Positions 1 to 5,372 of a stretch of 5,372 nt of DNA are shown here, in pieces (the stretch's first letter is position 1; every line of letters starts with the position of its first letter). Both the position numbers and the translations under genes were made by a program. The notes below the pieces were generated by a model, which had not been told where the DNA came from, did no database searches, and worked only from the letters and a program-made list of their open reading frames with translations. Source of the stretch: Candidatus Omnitrophota bacterium (GTDB lineage: Bacteria > Omnitrophota > Gorgyraeia > JAGLLT01). Location of the stretch: the NCBI GenBank assembly GCA_030630095.1, contig DAOVNW010000077.1:1-5372 (forward strand), read 5' to 3'.

Positions 1-14
1 CCGTCTCGAAACAT

Positions 15-45
15 GTCTCAAAATTCTCTTTGACAATTTTGCGAC
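15..45. repeat. 31-base imperfect inverted repeat upstream of aroQ
   Basis: Positions 15-28 pair with 32-45 at 12 of 14 positions around a three-base TTT loop (29-31). The core is CAAAATT (19-25) against AATTTTG (35-41), flanked by GTC/GAC outer arms and a TC/GA inner arm; the mismatches are 18 with 42 and 26 with 34. No T-run follows on either strand, so it does not look like an intrinsic terminator. It could be an operator, a leader hairpin of the operon or the edge of a small repeat element; the sequence does not decide between these. Confidence 0.5.
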
Positions 46-53
46 TCTCGGCG

Positions 54-63
54 GAATTAATTC
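54..63. repeat. 10-base perfect palindrome GAATTAATTC
   Basis: A perfect AT-rich palindrome lies 61 bases before the aroQ start and just downstream of the larger dyad at 15-45. Symmetry does not extend beyond 10 bases. It may be a regulator half-site pair or chance; no family can be named from it. Confidence 0.25.
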
Positions 64-110
64 GCACAGCAACTTATGTTCACTTTGTTCCATAAGATGC
101 GTGCTCATTA

Positions 111-115
111 AGGAG
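111..115 (+). promoter_or_regulatory. Ribosome binding site of aroQ
   Basis: AGGAG lies 8 bases before the ATG at 124, the usual spacing, and fixes that ATG as the aroQ start. Confidence 0.8.
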
Positions 116-123
116 AATAAAAA

Positions 124-567
124 ATGTGCCAGATACTTTTAATACACGGGCCCAATCTTAATCTTTTGGGGGAAAGAGAGCCGGAGGTTTACGGAAAGGT
201 AACCATAGCAAGAATCAACGCCGAACTCGAAAAAGAGGCCGGCCGCCTGAATGTTAAATTAAAAATTGTTCAGTCAAACCATGAAGGGGAAATCGTTGAT
301 TTAATAGGCAAAGCAAGGGATGAATTTCAGGGCATAATTATAAATCCCGCGGCCTATACGCATACCAGTGTGGCTATTAGAGACGCTATATCGGCCGCGG
401 GCATACCCGCTATAGAAGTCCACCTTTCAAATATTTACGCGCGCGAAGAGTTCAGGCACACTTCACTCATTGCTCCTGTCAGCCGGGGGCAGATATCAGG
501 TTTTGGTATGCATAGTTATATCCTGGGGTTAACGGCAATGGCCAAAATCCTTAAGGATAAAATATAA
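124..567 (+). CDS. aroQ: Type II 3-dehydroquinate dehydratase
   Basis: This cytoplasmic enzyme dehydrates 3-dehydroquinate to 3-dehydroshikimate, the third step of the shikimate pathway to aromatic amino acids. The 147-residue length is normal for the dodecameric type II family. The N-terminal block has the HGPNLNLLG motif (8-16) followed by REP and the lid tyrosine. Expected active-site residues are all present: Asn11, Arg18, Tyr23 (catalytic base), Asn74 in NPAAYTHTS, His80, His100 in EVHLSN and Arg111. The ATG at 124 has a good ribosome binding site (AGGAG, 8-base spacer). It is the first recognisable gene of the cluster and lies 21 bases before the peptidase gene, as in the yqhS-yqhT-efp arrangement of Bacillus. 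Nothing suggests truncation or loss of function. Confidence 0.97.
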   Translation: MCQILLIHGPNLNLLGEREPEVYGKVTIARINAELEKEAGRLNVKLKIVQSNHEGEIVDLIGKARDEFQGIIINPAAYTHTSVAIRDAISAAGIPAIEVHLSNIYAREEFRHTSLIAPVSRGQISGFGMHSYILGLTAMAKILKDKI

Positions 568-588
568 ACAATTCCGGGCCGCCAAACT

Positions 589-1665
589 ATGAAAATCAAT
601 TTCAACTTTAAGGAAAGAGTCCGCCGCCTCAAAATATCTATGAACAAGGAAGGCATTGAAGCGCTCCTGATTAATAGAAAAGAGAGAATCTATTATCTTA
701 CGGGGTATTCAGCTGAAGACTCTTTTTTACTGATAAGTCCAAAAAAAAATTATCTTTTCACCGATGCCCGTTACAAAGAAATACTGCGTATCAATAAATA
801 CACCTTTGAAGCGATAATCTCCAAAGAACCCTTAAAAGGCCTTGCAAGGCTAATCTCCGGCTTAAACCTCAAAAGAACCGGTATAGAGCAACGATATCTA
901 AACGTCAATCAATATATATTTCTTAAAAAAAGTTTAAACAAAGTTAAACTGGTACCCTCCGCCCGCATATTAAATTCCATGATGGTAATAAAGGATGAAG
1001 ATGAGATAAAAGCTATAAGACAAGCTATTCATATTACAGCTAATGCCTTCAATTACTCTAAAAGGTTGAAAAAAGCGGGGCGCACGGAAAAAGAAATCGC
1101 CGCTCTGCTTGATTTTTACATTTTAACGCACGGGGCGGATAGAGGCGGTTATGAAACAATGGTAATCAGCGGCGTAAGAACAGCCTGCGCTCACGCTCAA
1201 TCTTCAGACAAAAAAATAAACAGTAAAGCAAATCTGCTAATTGATTTAGGCGCAAAGATTTATGGTTACAATTCAGACTTGACAAGAGTATATACTTTAA
1301 GTAAAATGAAAACAGGCTTCAGTAAAATTTTAAGCATTGTCATTAAAGCTCAGCAAGAGGCTATACAAAAAGTGAGCCACGGTAGAAAAATTTCTGAAGT
1401 AGGCCTCGCGGCAAGAAACTACTTTAAGAAATTCAAGCTGGAGAAATATTTTATTCATTCCACCGGCCATGGGGTAGGCTTAAATGTTCATGAGGCGCCG
1501 GCCATAAGTTTAAACAACACCGAATGCTTAAAGGCCGGCATGGTCTTTACAATAGAGCCGGGGATATACCTGCCCGGCCGTTTCGGCATAAGAGTAGAAG
1601 ACATAGTTCTGGTTACTAAACATGGTTATGAGGTTTTAAGCAATGATATCCCCAACTCAATTTAA
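589..1665 (+). CDS. Xaa-Pro peptidase, M24B family (aminopeptidase P or prolidase type)
   Basis: A cytoplasmic metallopeptidase that cleaves the bond between an N-terminal residue and proline. Residues about 8-135 form a creatinase-like N-terminal domain (YYLTGY at 35-40, FTDARY at 57-62) and about 140-350 the pita-bread catalytic domain. The five dimetal ligands are present: Asp219 (LIDLGA), Asp230 (SDLTR), His294 (TGHGVGL), Glu323 (IEPGIY) and Glu337 (RVEDIV). His202 in the ACAHAQSSDKKI block and His301 in HEAP match the conserved catalytic histidines. At 358 residues it resembles the short YqhT-type enzymes next to efp in Bacillus. Aminopeptidase P and prolidase cannot be told apart by motif, so no symbol is given. 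The ATG at 589 has no clear ribosome binding site; the next in-frame ATG (640) is no better and would cut into the N-terminal domain. The 3' end overlaps efp by 23 bases. Confidence 0.93.
   Translation: MKINFNFKERVRRLKISMNKEGIEALLINRKERIYYLTGYSAEDSFLLISPKKNYLFTDARYKEILRINKYTFEAIISKEPLKGLARLISGLNLKRTGIEQRYLNVNQYIFLKKSLNKVKLVPSARILNSMMVIKDEDEIKAIRQAIHITANAFNYSKRLKKAGRTEKEIAALLDFYILTHGADRGGYETMVISGVRTACAHAQSSDKKINSKANLLIDLGAKIYGYNSDLTRVYTLSKMKTGFSKILSIVIKAQQEAIQKVSHGRKISEVGLAARNYFKKFKLEKYFIHSTGHGVGLNVHEAPAISLNNTECLKAGMVFTIEPGIYLPGRFGIRVEDIVLVTKHGYEVLSNDIPNSI
1630..1633 (+). promoter_or_regulatory. Ribosome binding site of efp, inside the peptidase gene
   Basis: GAGG lies 9 bases before the ATG at 1643 and within the final codons of the peptidase gene. 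It supports the overlapping start, which also gives the standard EF-P N-terminus (MIS...F..G). Confidence 0.65.
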
Positions 1666-2206
1666 AGCGGGAATTGTCATCAAGGTAGATAATAAACTTT
1701 TTTCAATAACAAGCTATCAGCACGTAAAGCCCGGTAAAGGGCCGGCGTATTACAGGACAAAGCTCAAAAATCTTAAGACAGGCGTAATAATAGAAAAAAC
1801 CCTTCGTTCCGATGAAAAAATAGAAAACGTTTTTGTCGAAGAAAAAAAGCTAACCTATCTTTATCACGACCACGAAATTTACTATTTTATGGACCAGGAG
1901 AACTATGAACAGCTGCCCCTTAATAAAAATGTATGCGGCGATATACTTGATTTTTTGATAGAAAATACCGAGGTAACGGCAACTATTGCCGAAAGTGAAA
2001 TCATCAGTCTCAATCTGCCTAATTTCATTGAACTTCGGATTAAACATACCGAGCCCGGCGCCAAGGGTGATACGGCAAAAAGCACAAGTACCAAAACAGC
2101 TCTGCTGGAGAACGGCGCCGAAATACAGGTTCCCATCTTCATAAACGAAGGTGACAAGATTAAGATAGACACAAGAATAAAACAATACGCCGGAAAAGCC
2201 AAATGA
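1643..2206 (+). CDS. efp: Elongation factor P
   Basis: EF-P binds between the ribosomal P and E sites and promotes peptide bond formation at consecutive prolines. The 187 residues match the usual length of the three-domain family. Domain I (about 1-65) contains QHVKPGKGPAYYRTKLKNL-like sequence with Lys32 at the loop tip, the residue that is post-translationally modified in lysine-type EF-Ps. Domain II covers about 66-128. Domain III (about 129-187) carries the family signature TEPGAKGDTA and INEGDKIKIDTR. The tip is PGKG, so this is not the rhamnosylated arginine type. No modification gene (epmA, epmB, or the Bacillus-type reductase) is in the window. The ATG at 1643 lies inside the end of the upstream peptidase gene (23-base overlap), which suggests translational coupling. 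Pairing a proline-specific peptidase with the polyproline factor is a known conserved neighbourhood. Confidence 0.97.
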   Translation: MISPTQFKAGIVIKVDNKLFSITSYQHVKPGKGPAYYRTKLKNLKTGVIIEKTLRSDEKIENVFVEEKKLTYLYHDHEIYYFMDQENYEQLPLNKNVCGDILDFLIENTEVTATIAESEIISLNLPNFIELRIKHTEPGAKGDTAKSTSTKTALLENGAEIQVPIFINEGDKIKIDTRIKQYAGKAK

Positions 2207-2210
2207 GGTG
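2205..2210 (+). promoter_or_regulatory. Ribosome binding site that decides the accB start
   Basis: GAGGTG overlaps the efp TGA stop and sits 6 bases before the ATG at 2217. An in-frame GTG at 2208 would lie inside this site and have no site of its own, so the ATG is the better start. Confidence 0.7.
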
Positions 2211-2216
2211 AAAGTT

Positions 2217-2663
2217 ATGAATTTAAAAGAAATTGAAGAAATGATCAAGCTAATGAATGAAAATAAGCTTTGTGAAATCGAAATTGAAAAAAACGGCCTA
2301 AAGATCAGGCTTAAAAAAGAGGGTATATCCGTTAAAAGGACCGTAGAAGAACCTGCCGCGAGGGAAGGTCATAAACAGCAGCCGCTTGAAAAAACAGGCA
2401 AGGATGCAGGGGGCAAAAAGATAATTGAGATCAAAGCGCCGATGATCGGCACTTTCTTCCGCTCTCCGGCGCCTGACGTCCAGCCATTCGTTGAGGTAGG
2501 GCAAACAGTTAAACCCGACGATGTTTTGTGCATTATCGAAGCGATGAAACTTATGAACGAGATAAAATCTGAAGCAGCGGGCAAAATTATTAAAATACTG
2601 GGTGAAAACGGCGGAAGCGTAGAATACGGACAGGTCATCTTTTTACTGGAACCGGCAGAATAA
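2217..2663 (+). CDS. accB: Biotin carboxyl carrier protein of acetyl-CoA carboxylase
   Basis: AccB carries the biotin that is carboxylated by AccC and then delivers the carboxyl group to acetyl-CoA at the carboxyltransferase, giving malonyl-CoA for fatty acid synthesis. From the ATG at 2217 it has 148 residues. An N-terminal helical segment (about 1-35, MNLKEIEEMIKLM) is followed by a short charged linker (about 36-68), less Ala/Pro-rich than in many homologues. The biotinyl domain (about 69-146) contains APMIGTFFRSPAPD, the attachment motif EAMKLMNEI with Lys111 as the biotinylated residue, and a C-terminal VEYGQVIFLLEP strand. Its stop is one base from the accC start, so stoichiometric coupled expression with accC is likely. 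A GTG at 2208 would add three residues but lacks a ribosome binding site. Confidence 0.96.
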   Translation: MNLKEIEEMIKLMNENKLCEIEIEKNGLKIRLKKEGISVKRTVEEPAAREGHKQQPLEKTGKDAGGKKIIEIKAPMIGTFFRSPAPDVQPFVEVGQTVKPDDVLCIIEAMKLMNEIKSEAAGKIIKILGENGGSVEYGQVIFLLEPAE

Positions 2664-2664
2664 A

Positions 2665-4011
2665 ATGTTTTCAAAAATCTTGATAGCTAATAGAGGAGAG
2701 ATAGCACTGCGCGTCATCAGGGCCTGTAAGGATATGGGTATCAGAACGGTTGCCGTTTACTCCGAAGCCGACATTGACTCACTTCCGGCGCGCCTGGCAG
2801 ATGAGGCAATATGTATCGGGCCCAATGACTCCAAAAACAGCTACCTTAACATACCGGCTATAATAAGCGCCGCTGAAATTACAGACGTTGAGGCCATTCA
2901 TCCGGGATACGGTTTCCTGGCGGAAAACGCGCATTTTGCCGAAATTTGCGAGTCTTGCCAGATTGCTTTTATCGGTCCGAGGCCGGCTGTTATTCGTGAA
3001 ATGGGAAATAAACTAAAAGCCAAAAACCTGATGAAAAAACACGGTATTCCCATCCTGCCGGGCAGCAGTCAGGTGATTAAAGAAAAAGAAGATGCCATCA
3101 AAATAGCCGCCCGGATTAAATATCCCGTTATTTTAAAGGCAGCCGCGGGCGGCGGAGGCAAAGGTATGCGTATCGCCCACAACGATGTCAGGCTGATAAA
3201 CGCTTTAATAACGGCTCAAACAGAAGCCGAGATTAACTTCGGCAACTCAGACATTTATATTGAAAAATACTTTGAGTATCCAAGACACATAGAGTTTCAG
3301 ATAATGGCGGATAACTATCAAAACATAGTCCACTTAGGGGAAAGGGACTGCACCATTCAAAGGCGGCACCAGAAACTTCTTGAGGAAGCGCCATCTCCGG
3401 CCCTGAATAAAAGATTAAGAAAAAGGATGGGAGAGATGGCTGTAAAAGCCGCCAGGGTAGCCAACTATAATAACATAGGCACCATTGAATTCCTCCTTGA
3501 CGAAGACGGCAAATTTTACTTTATGGAAATGAATACCAGGGTGCAGGTTGAACATCCTGTCACTGAAATGGTTACCGGCATTGATATTATTAAGGAACAA
3601 ATTCGCTTATCAGCCGGCAAAAAGCTTAGCCTTTCTCAGGACAAAGTAGAAATGAAAGGGCACGCTATTGAGTGCAGAATCAACGCGGAAGATTATGAAA
3701 ACGGTTTCATTCCTTCGCCGGGAAAAATAGAAACGTACAATGCTCCTTCAGGGCCCGGCGTCCGCTTAGACTCTGCCGTCTATCAGGGCTATACTATACC
3801 GCCTTATTATGACTCGCTTATATCCAAACTCATCGTTTACGGAAAAACAAGGCAGGAAGCTATAAGCATAATGAAAAGAGCTCTTGATGAATACGTAATT
3901 CATCCTACGAAAAATACGGTAGATTTTCATAAAAAGGTGTTAAACATTCCTGAGTTTATAAAAGGGCACTACTACACTGATTTTGTTCAAAGATTTTTAG
4001 GTACCTCATAA
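2665..4011 (+). CDS. accC: Biotin carboxylase subunit of acetyl-CoA carboxylase
   Basis: AccC carboxylates the biotin on AccB using ATP and bicarbonate. At 448 residues it is the stand-alone bacterial subunit (E. coli has 449). The N-terminal domain (about 1-113) begins KILIANRGEIALRVIRA and includes HPGYGFLAEN. The ATP-grasp domain (about 114-325) has Lys116, Lys158, the AAAGGGGKGMR loop (159-169), Glu200-Lys201, His208, the RRHQK block (233-237), Glu275 and Glu288. The bicarbonate and biotin region MNTRVQVEHP (289-298) gives Asn290, Arg292, Gln294 and Glu296, and Arg338 lies in ECRIN. The C-terminal domain ends near 440. All catalytic residues match E. coli. It starts one base after accB with no clear ribosome binding site, implying translational coupling. 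The window lacks accA and accD, so the carboxyltransferase must be encoded elsewhere. Confidence 0.97.
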   Translation: MFSKILIANRGEIALRVIRACKDMGIRTVAVYSEADIDSLPARLADEAICIGPNDSKNSYLNIPAIISAAEITDVEAIHPGYGFLAENAHFAEICESCQIAFIGPRPAVIREMGNKLKAKNLMKKHGIPILPGSSQVIKEKEDAIKIAARIKYPVILKAAAGGGGKGMRIAHNDVRLINALITAQTEAEINFGNSDIYIEKYFEYPRHIEFQIMADNYQNIVHLGERDCTIQRRHQKLLEEAPSPALNKRLRKRMGEMAVKAARVANYNNIGTIEFLLDEDGKFYFMEMNTRVQVEHPVTEMVTGIDIIKEQIRLSAGKKLSLSQDKVEMKGHAIECRINAEDYENGFIPSPGKIETYNAPSGPGVRLDSAVYQGYTIPPYYDSLISKLIVYGKTRQEAISIMKRALDEYVIHPTKNTVDFHKKVLNIPEFIKGHYYTDFVQRFLGTS

Positions 4012-4033
4012 AGAAACGGGTAACGTCAAAAAA

Positions 4034-4039
4034 GGAGGG
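4034..4039 (+). promoter_or_regulatory. Strong ribosome binding site of the Asp23-family gene
   Basis: GGAGGG lies 9 bases before the GTG at 4049, in the 37-base gap after accC. A second AAGGA (4040-4044) sits only 4 bases from the GTG. This is the strongest site in the window, which suggests translation of this gene independent of accC. Confidence 0.7.
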
Positions 4040-4048
4040 AAGGAAAAG

Positions 4049-4648
4049 GTGAAAGTATTTAACGGAATTATAATATTTTTTTACACATTGATATTTTTGG
4101 CCATCGGCACAACTCTTATTTCCTACTCAACAGGAAGCATAACCCAGCAAAATATATATCAACTGGTAGACAGCCTGCCGACGGATACAAATATCAGGAT
4201 GATTATTGGTTTTGTCGGCGCGGCCACTATTGTCGTTTCCTTATGCGTCTTACAGCTCGCCTTTGGCGCTTCTAAAAAGGAAAAAACTCTTTCATACGAA
4301 AATCCCAGCGGGCAGGTAACGGTTACACTTTCAGCCATCGAAGATTTTGTCAAAAGATTAGTCAAGGACTTTAAAGAAATCAAGGAGTTGAAGCCCAGCG
4401 TAAAGGTTAACAAAGAAGGAGTCCAGATATCATGTAAGATATATATACTTCAAGACTTTCCTATTCCTGAGATATCGGGAAAAATACAAAATACAGTCAA
4501 GTCAAAAGTGCAGAGCCTGCTCGGTATCGAAGAAGAGGTAAACGTTAAAGTTCACATTGTAAAAATACTGGATAAGGAAAGAAAGGCGGCCGGGGATAAA
4601 AAAGAAGATGCCCCGCAAGCACCTTTTCAATACGAAAGCCGCGCGTAA
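4049..4648 (+). CDS. Membrane-anchored Asp23/Gls24 (DUF322) family protein, AmaP-like
   Basis: The protein has 199 residues from a GTG start with a strong ribosome binding site. Two hydrophobic segments are visible, about 5-26 and about 51-73, joined by a polar loop (27-50). The lysine-rich SKKEK after the second segment predicts both ends and the large domain in the cytoplasm. Residues about 84-173 resemble the Asp23/Gls24 domain: a GQVTVTLSAIEDFV entry, a V-x-V strand pattern (VKVNKEGVQISCKI), a helix, then VNVKVHIVKI. The tail (174-199) is short and charged. This layout matches AmaP, which anchors Asp23 to the membrane in Staphylococcus aureus. Its place directly after accBC equals that of yqhY, a soluble member of the same family in Bacillus that has been genetically linked to acetyl-CoA carboxylase activity. 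A scaffold or regulatory role at the membrane is inference; no enzymatic residues are recognisable and no second Asp23 partner is in the window. Confidence 0.8.
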   Translation: MKVFNGIIIFFYTLIFLAIGTTLISYSTGSITQQNIYQLVDSLPTDTNIRMIIGFVGAATIVVSLCVLQLAFGASKKEKTLSYENPSGQVTVTLSAIEDFVKRLVKDFKEIKELKPSVKVNKEGVQISCKIYILQDFPIPEISGKIQNTVKSKVQSLLGIEEEVNVKVHIVKILDKERKAAGDKKEDAPQAPFQYESRA

Positions 4649-4702
4649 AACCTATACGTGTTTACAGAATTTAGCAGTTTAATGAACTATGAAAGGTAAA
4701 AA

Positions 4703-5372
4703 ATGGCAAAAAAGATTGGAGTTTTAACGGGAGGCGGTGATTGTCCCGGCCTCAATCCGGTTATCAGGGCGGTCGTAAGAAAGGCACTTAATGAAGGTTT
4801 TGAGATAGTCGGTATAAAAAACGGTTGGAAGGGGCTCGTGCAAAACATCACCCAGAAACTCGACCTAAAGTCAACCTCGGGAATTCTTCCTAAAGGAGGC
4901 ACCATATTAGGCACCTCCCGCACTAATCCTTATGAAAATAATGAACTATTAAAAAAGGCAAAACAAAACTTTAAAAAATTAAAGTTAACCGCTCTGGTAG
5001 CCATTGGCGGCGAAGATACTCTGGGTGTGGCCGCACAGTTCTCCAAGGATGGATTTCCTGTTATCGGCATACCAAAAACTATTGATAACGATGTGCCGCT
5101 AACTGACTCTACTTTTGGCTTTGATACGGCGGTAAACATAGCCACAGAAGCCATCGACCGCTTGCACACAACGGCGGAATCGCACCACCGGGTTATGGTT
5201 GTAGAAGTAATGGGACGGCACGCGGGCTGGATAGCGGTTGACGCGGCCATCGCGGGCGGAGGCGACTATGCCCTGATACCGGAAATACCGATTAAGATAA
5301 ATGAACTTATCGACAGCATAAAAAAAAGAAAAAAGAGAGGGAAGCACTTTAGCATTATTGTTGTTGCTGAAG
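4703..5372 (+). CDS. pfkA: 6-phosphofructokinase, PPi/ATP mixed-type family, 3' end cut by the window
   Basis: The enzyme phosphorylates fructose 6-phosphate to the 1,6-bisphosphate in glycolysis. The visible 223 residues cover roughly the first two thirds of a usual length near 340 and remain open at the right edge. Motifs: LTGGGDCPGLNPVIRAVVRK (8-27, phosphoryl-donor loop), PKGGTILGTSRTNP (63-76), IGGEDTLG (101-108), PKTIDND (124-130, catalytic Asp128), TFGFDTA (137-143) and MGRHAGW (170-176). Aligned by eye to E. coli PfkA, Gly104 is replaced by Asp105 and Gly124 by Lys125; this pair is the classic mark of pyrophosphate-dependent enzymes. The overall sequence resembles the actinobacterial-type mixed group, which contains both ATP and PPi users, so the donor is a prediction. 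The ATG at 4703 has an AAAGG site (4692-4696, 6-base spacer). It follows the Asp23-family gene by 54 bases without a visible terminator. Confidence 0.93.
   Translation, partial: MAKKIGVLTGGGDCPGLNPVIRAVVRKALNEGFEIVGIKNGWKGLVQNITQKLDLKSTSGILPKGGTILGTSRTNPYENNELLKKAKQNFKKLKLTALVAIGGEDTLGVAAQFSKDGFPVIGIPKTIDNDVPLTDSTFGFDTAVNIATEAIDRLHTTAESHHRVMVVEVMGRHAGWIAVDAAIAGGGDYALIPEIPIKINELIDSIKKRKKRGKHFSIIVVAE

Noticed and set aside
30..61. Possible sigma-70 promoter starting with TTGACA at 30-35
   Set aside because: The hexamer is perfect, but no good -10 box follows at 16-18 bases; the best match (ATTAAT at 56-61) is 20 bases away and only 4 of 6. The hexamer is also part of the dyad at 15-45.
2208..2216. 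GTG start for accB three codons upstream of the ATG
   Set aside because: The GTG lies within the GAGGTG ribosome binding site used by the ATG at 2217 and has no site of its own.
1850..2248. 132-codon minus-strand open frame opposite efp
   Set aside because: It lies almost wholly antisense to efp and runs into the accB start; its composition is that of a shadow frame, with no recognisable domain and no ribosome binding site noted. The plus-strand proteins have full family signatures.
4012..4048. Terminator between accC and the Asp23-family gene
   Set aside because: The 37-base gap holds no hairpin followed by a T-run; it is mostly purine-rich ribosome binding sequence.
4661..4690. Possible promoter before pfkA (TTTACA at 4661-4666)
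   Set aside because: The -10 candidates at normal spacing match only about 3 of 6 positions, so it cannot be told from AT-rich chance sequence.
4930..5347. Minus-strand open frames opposite pfkA
   Set aside because: They are antisense to the strongly conserved phosphofructokinase motifs and have no recognisable family pattern.

Overview
This window (moderate-to-low GC, bacterial) carries a tight same-strand cluster of housekeeping genes: type II dehydroquinase (aroQ), an M24B Xaa-Pro peptidase, elongation factor P (efp), biotin carboxyl carrier protein (accB), biotin carboxylase (accC), a membrane-anchored Asp23/Gls24-family protein (AmaP-like), and the 5' part of a phosphofructokinase gene (pfkA) that runs off the right edge. 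All seven are on the + strand. The gaps, in order, are 21, -23 (overlap), 10, 1, 37 and 54 bases, and I see no terminator-like hairpin with a T-run in any of them, so one operon is likely.

The order aroQ - peptidase - efp - accB - accC - Asp23 family closely matches Bacillus subtilis yqhS - yqhT - efp - (spoIIIA genes) - accB - accC - yqhY (then nusB). Here there are no sporulation genes between efp and accB, the last slot holds a protein with two membrane segments instead of a soluble YqhY, and the next gene is pfkA, not nusB. With a phosphofructokinase that looks PPi-type, this points to an anaerobic, probably non-sporulating bacterium, perhaps from an uncultivated phylum such as Omnitrophota or Elusimicrobiota. 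That placement is inference and weak; the window holds no rRNA or other decisive marker.

Layout: positions 1-123 hold no confident gene, but contain a 31-base imperfect dyad (15-45), a 10-base palindrome (54-63) and the aroQ ribosome binding site. Positions 124-567 are aroQ (shikimate pathway), 589-1665 the peptidase, 1643-2206 efp (relief of ribosome stalling at polyproline), 2217-2663 and 2665-4011 the biotin carboxylase half of acetyl-CoA carboxylase (first step of fatty acid synthesis), 4049-4648 the membrane-anchored Asp23-family protein, and 4703 to the end the partial pfkA. The carboxyltransferase genes accA and accD are not in the window.

I do not see a clear new defence or mobile system. 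The items most worth a second look are the membrane-anchored Asp23 protein in the acc locus, the PPi-type signature of the phosphofructokinase, and the dyad-rich leader.
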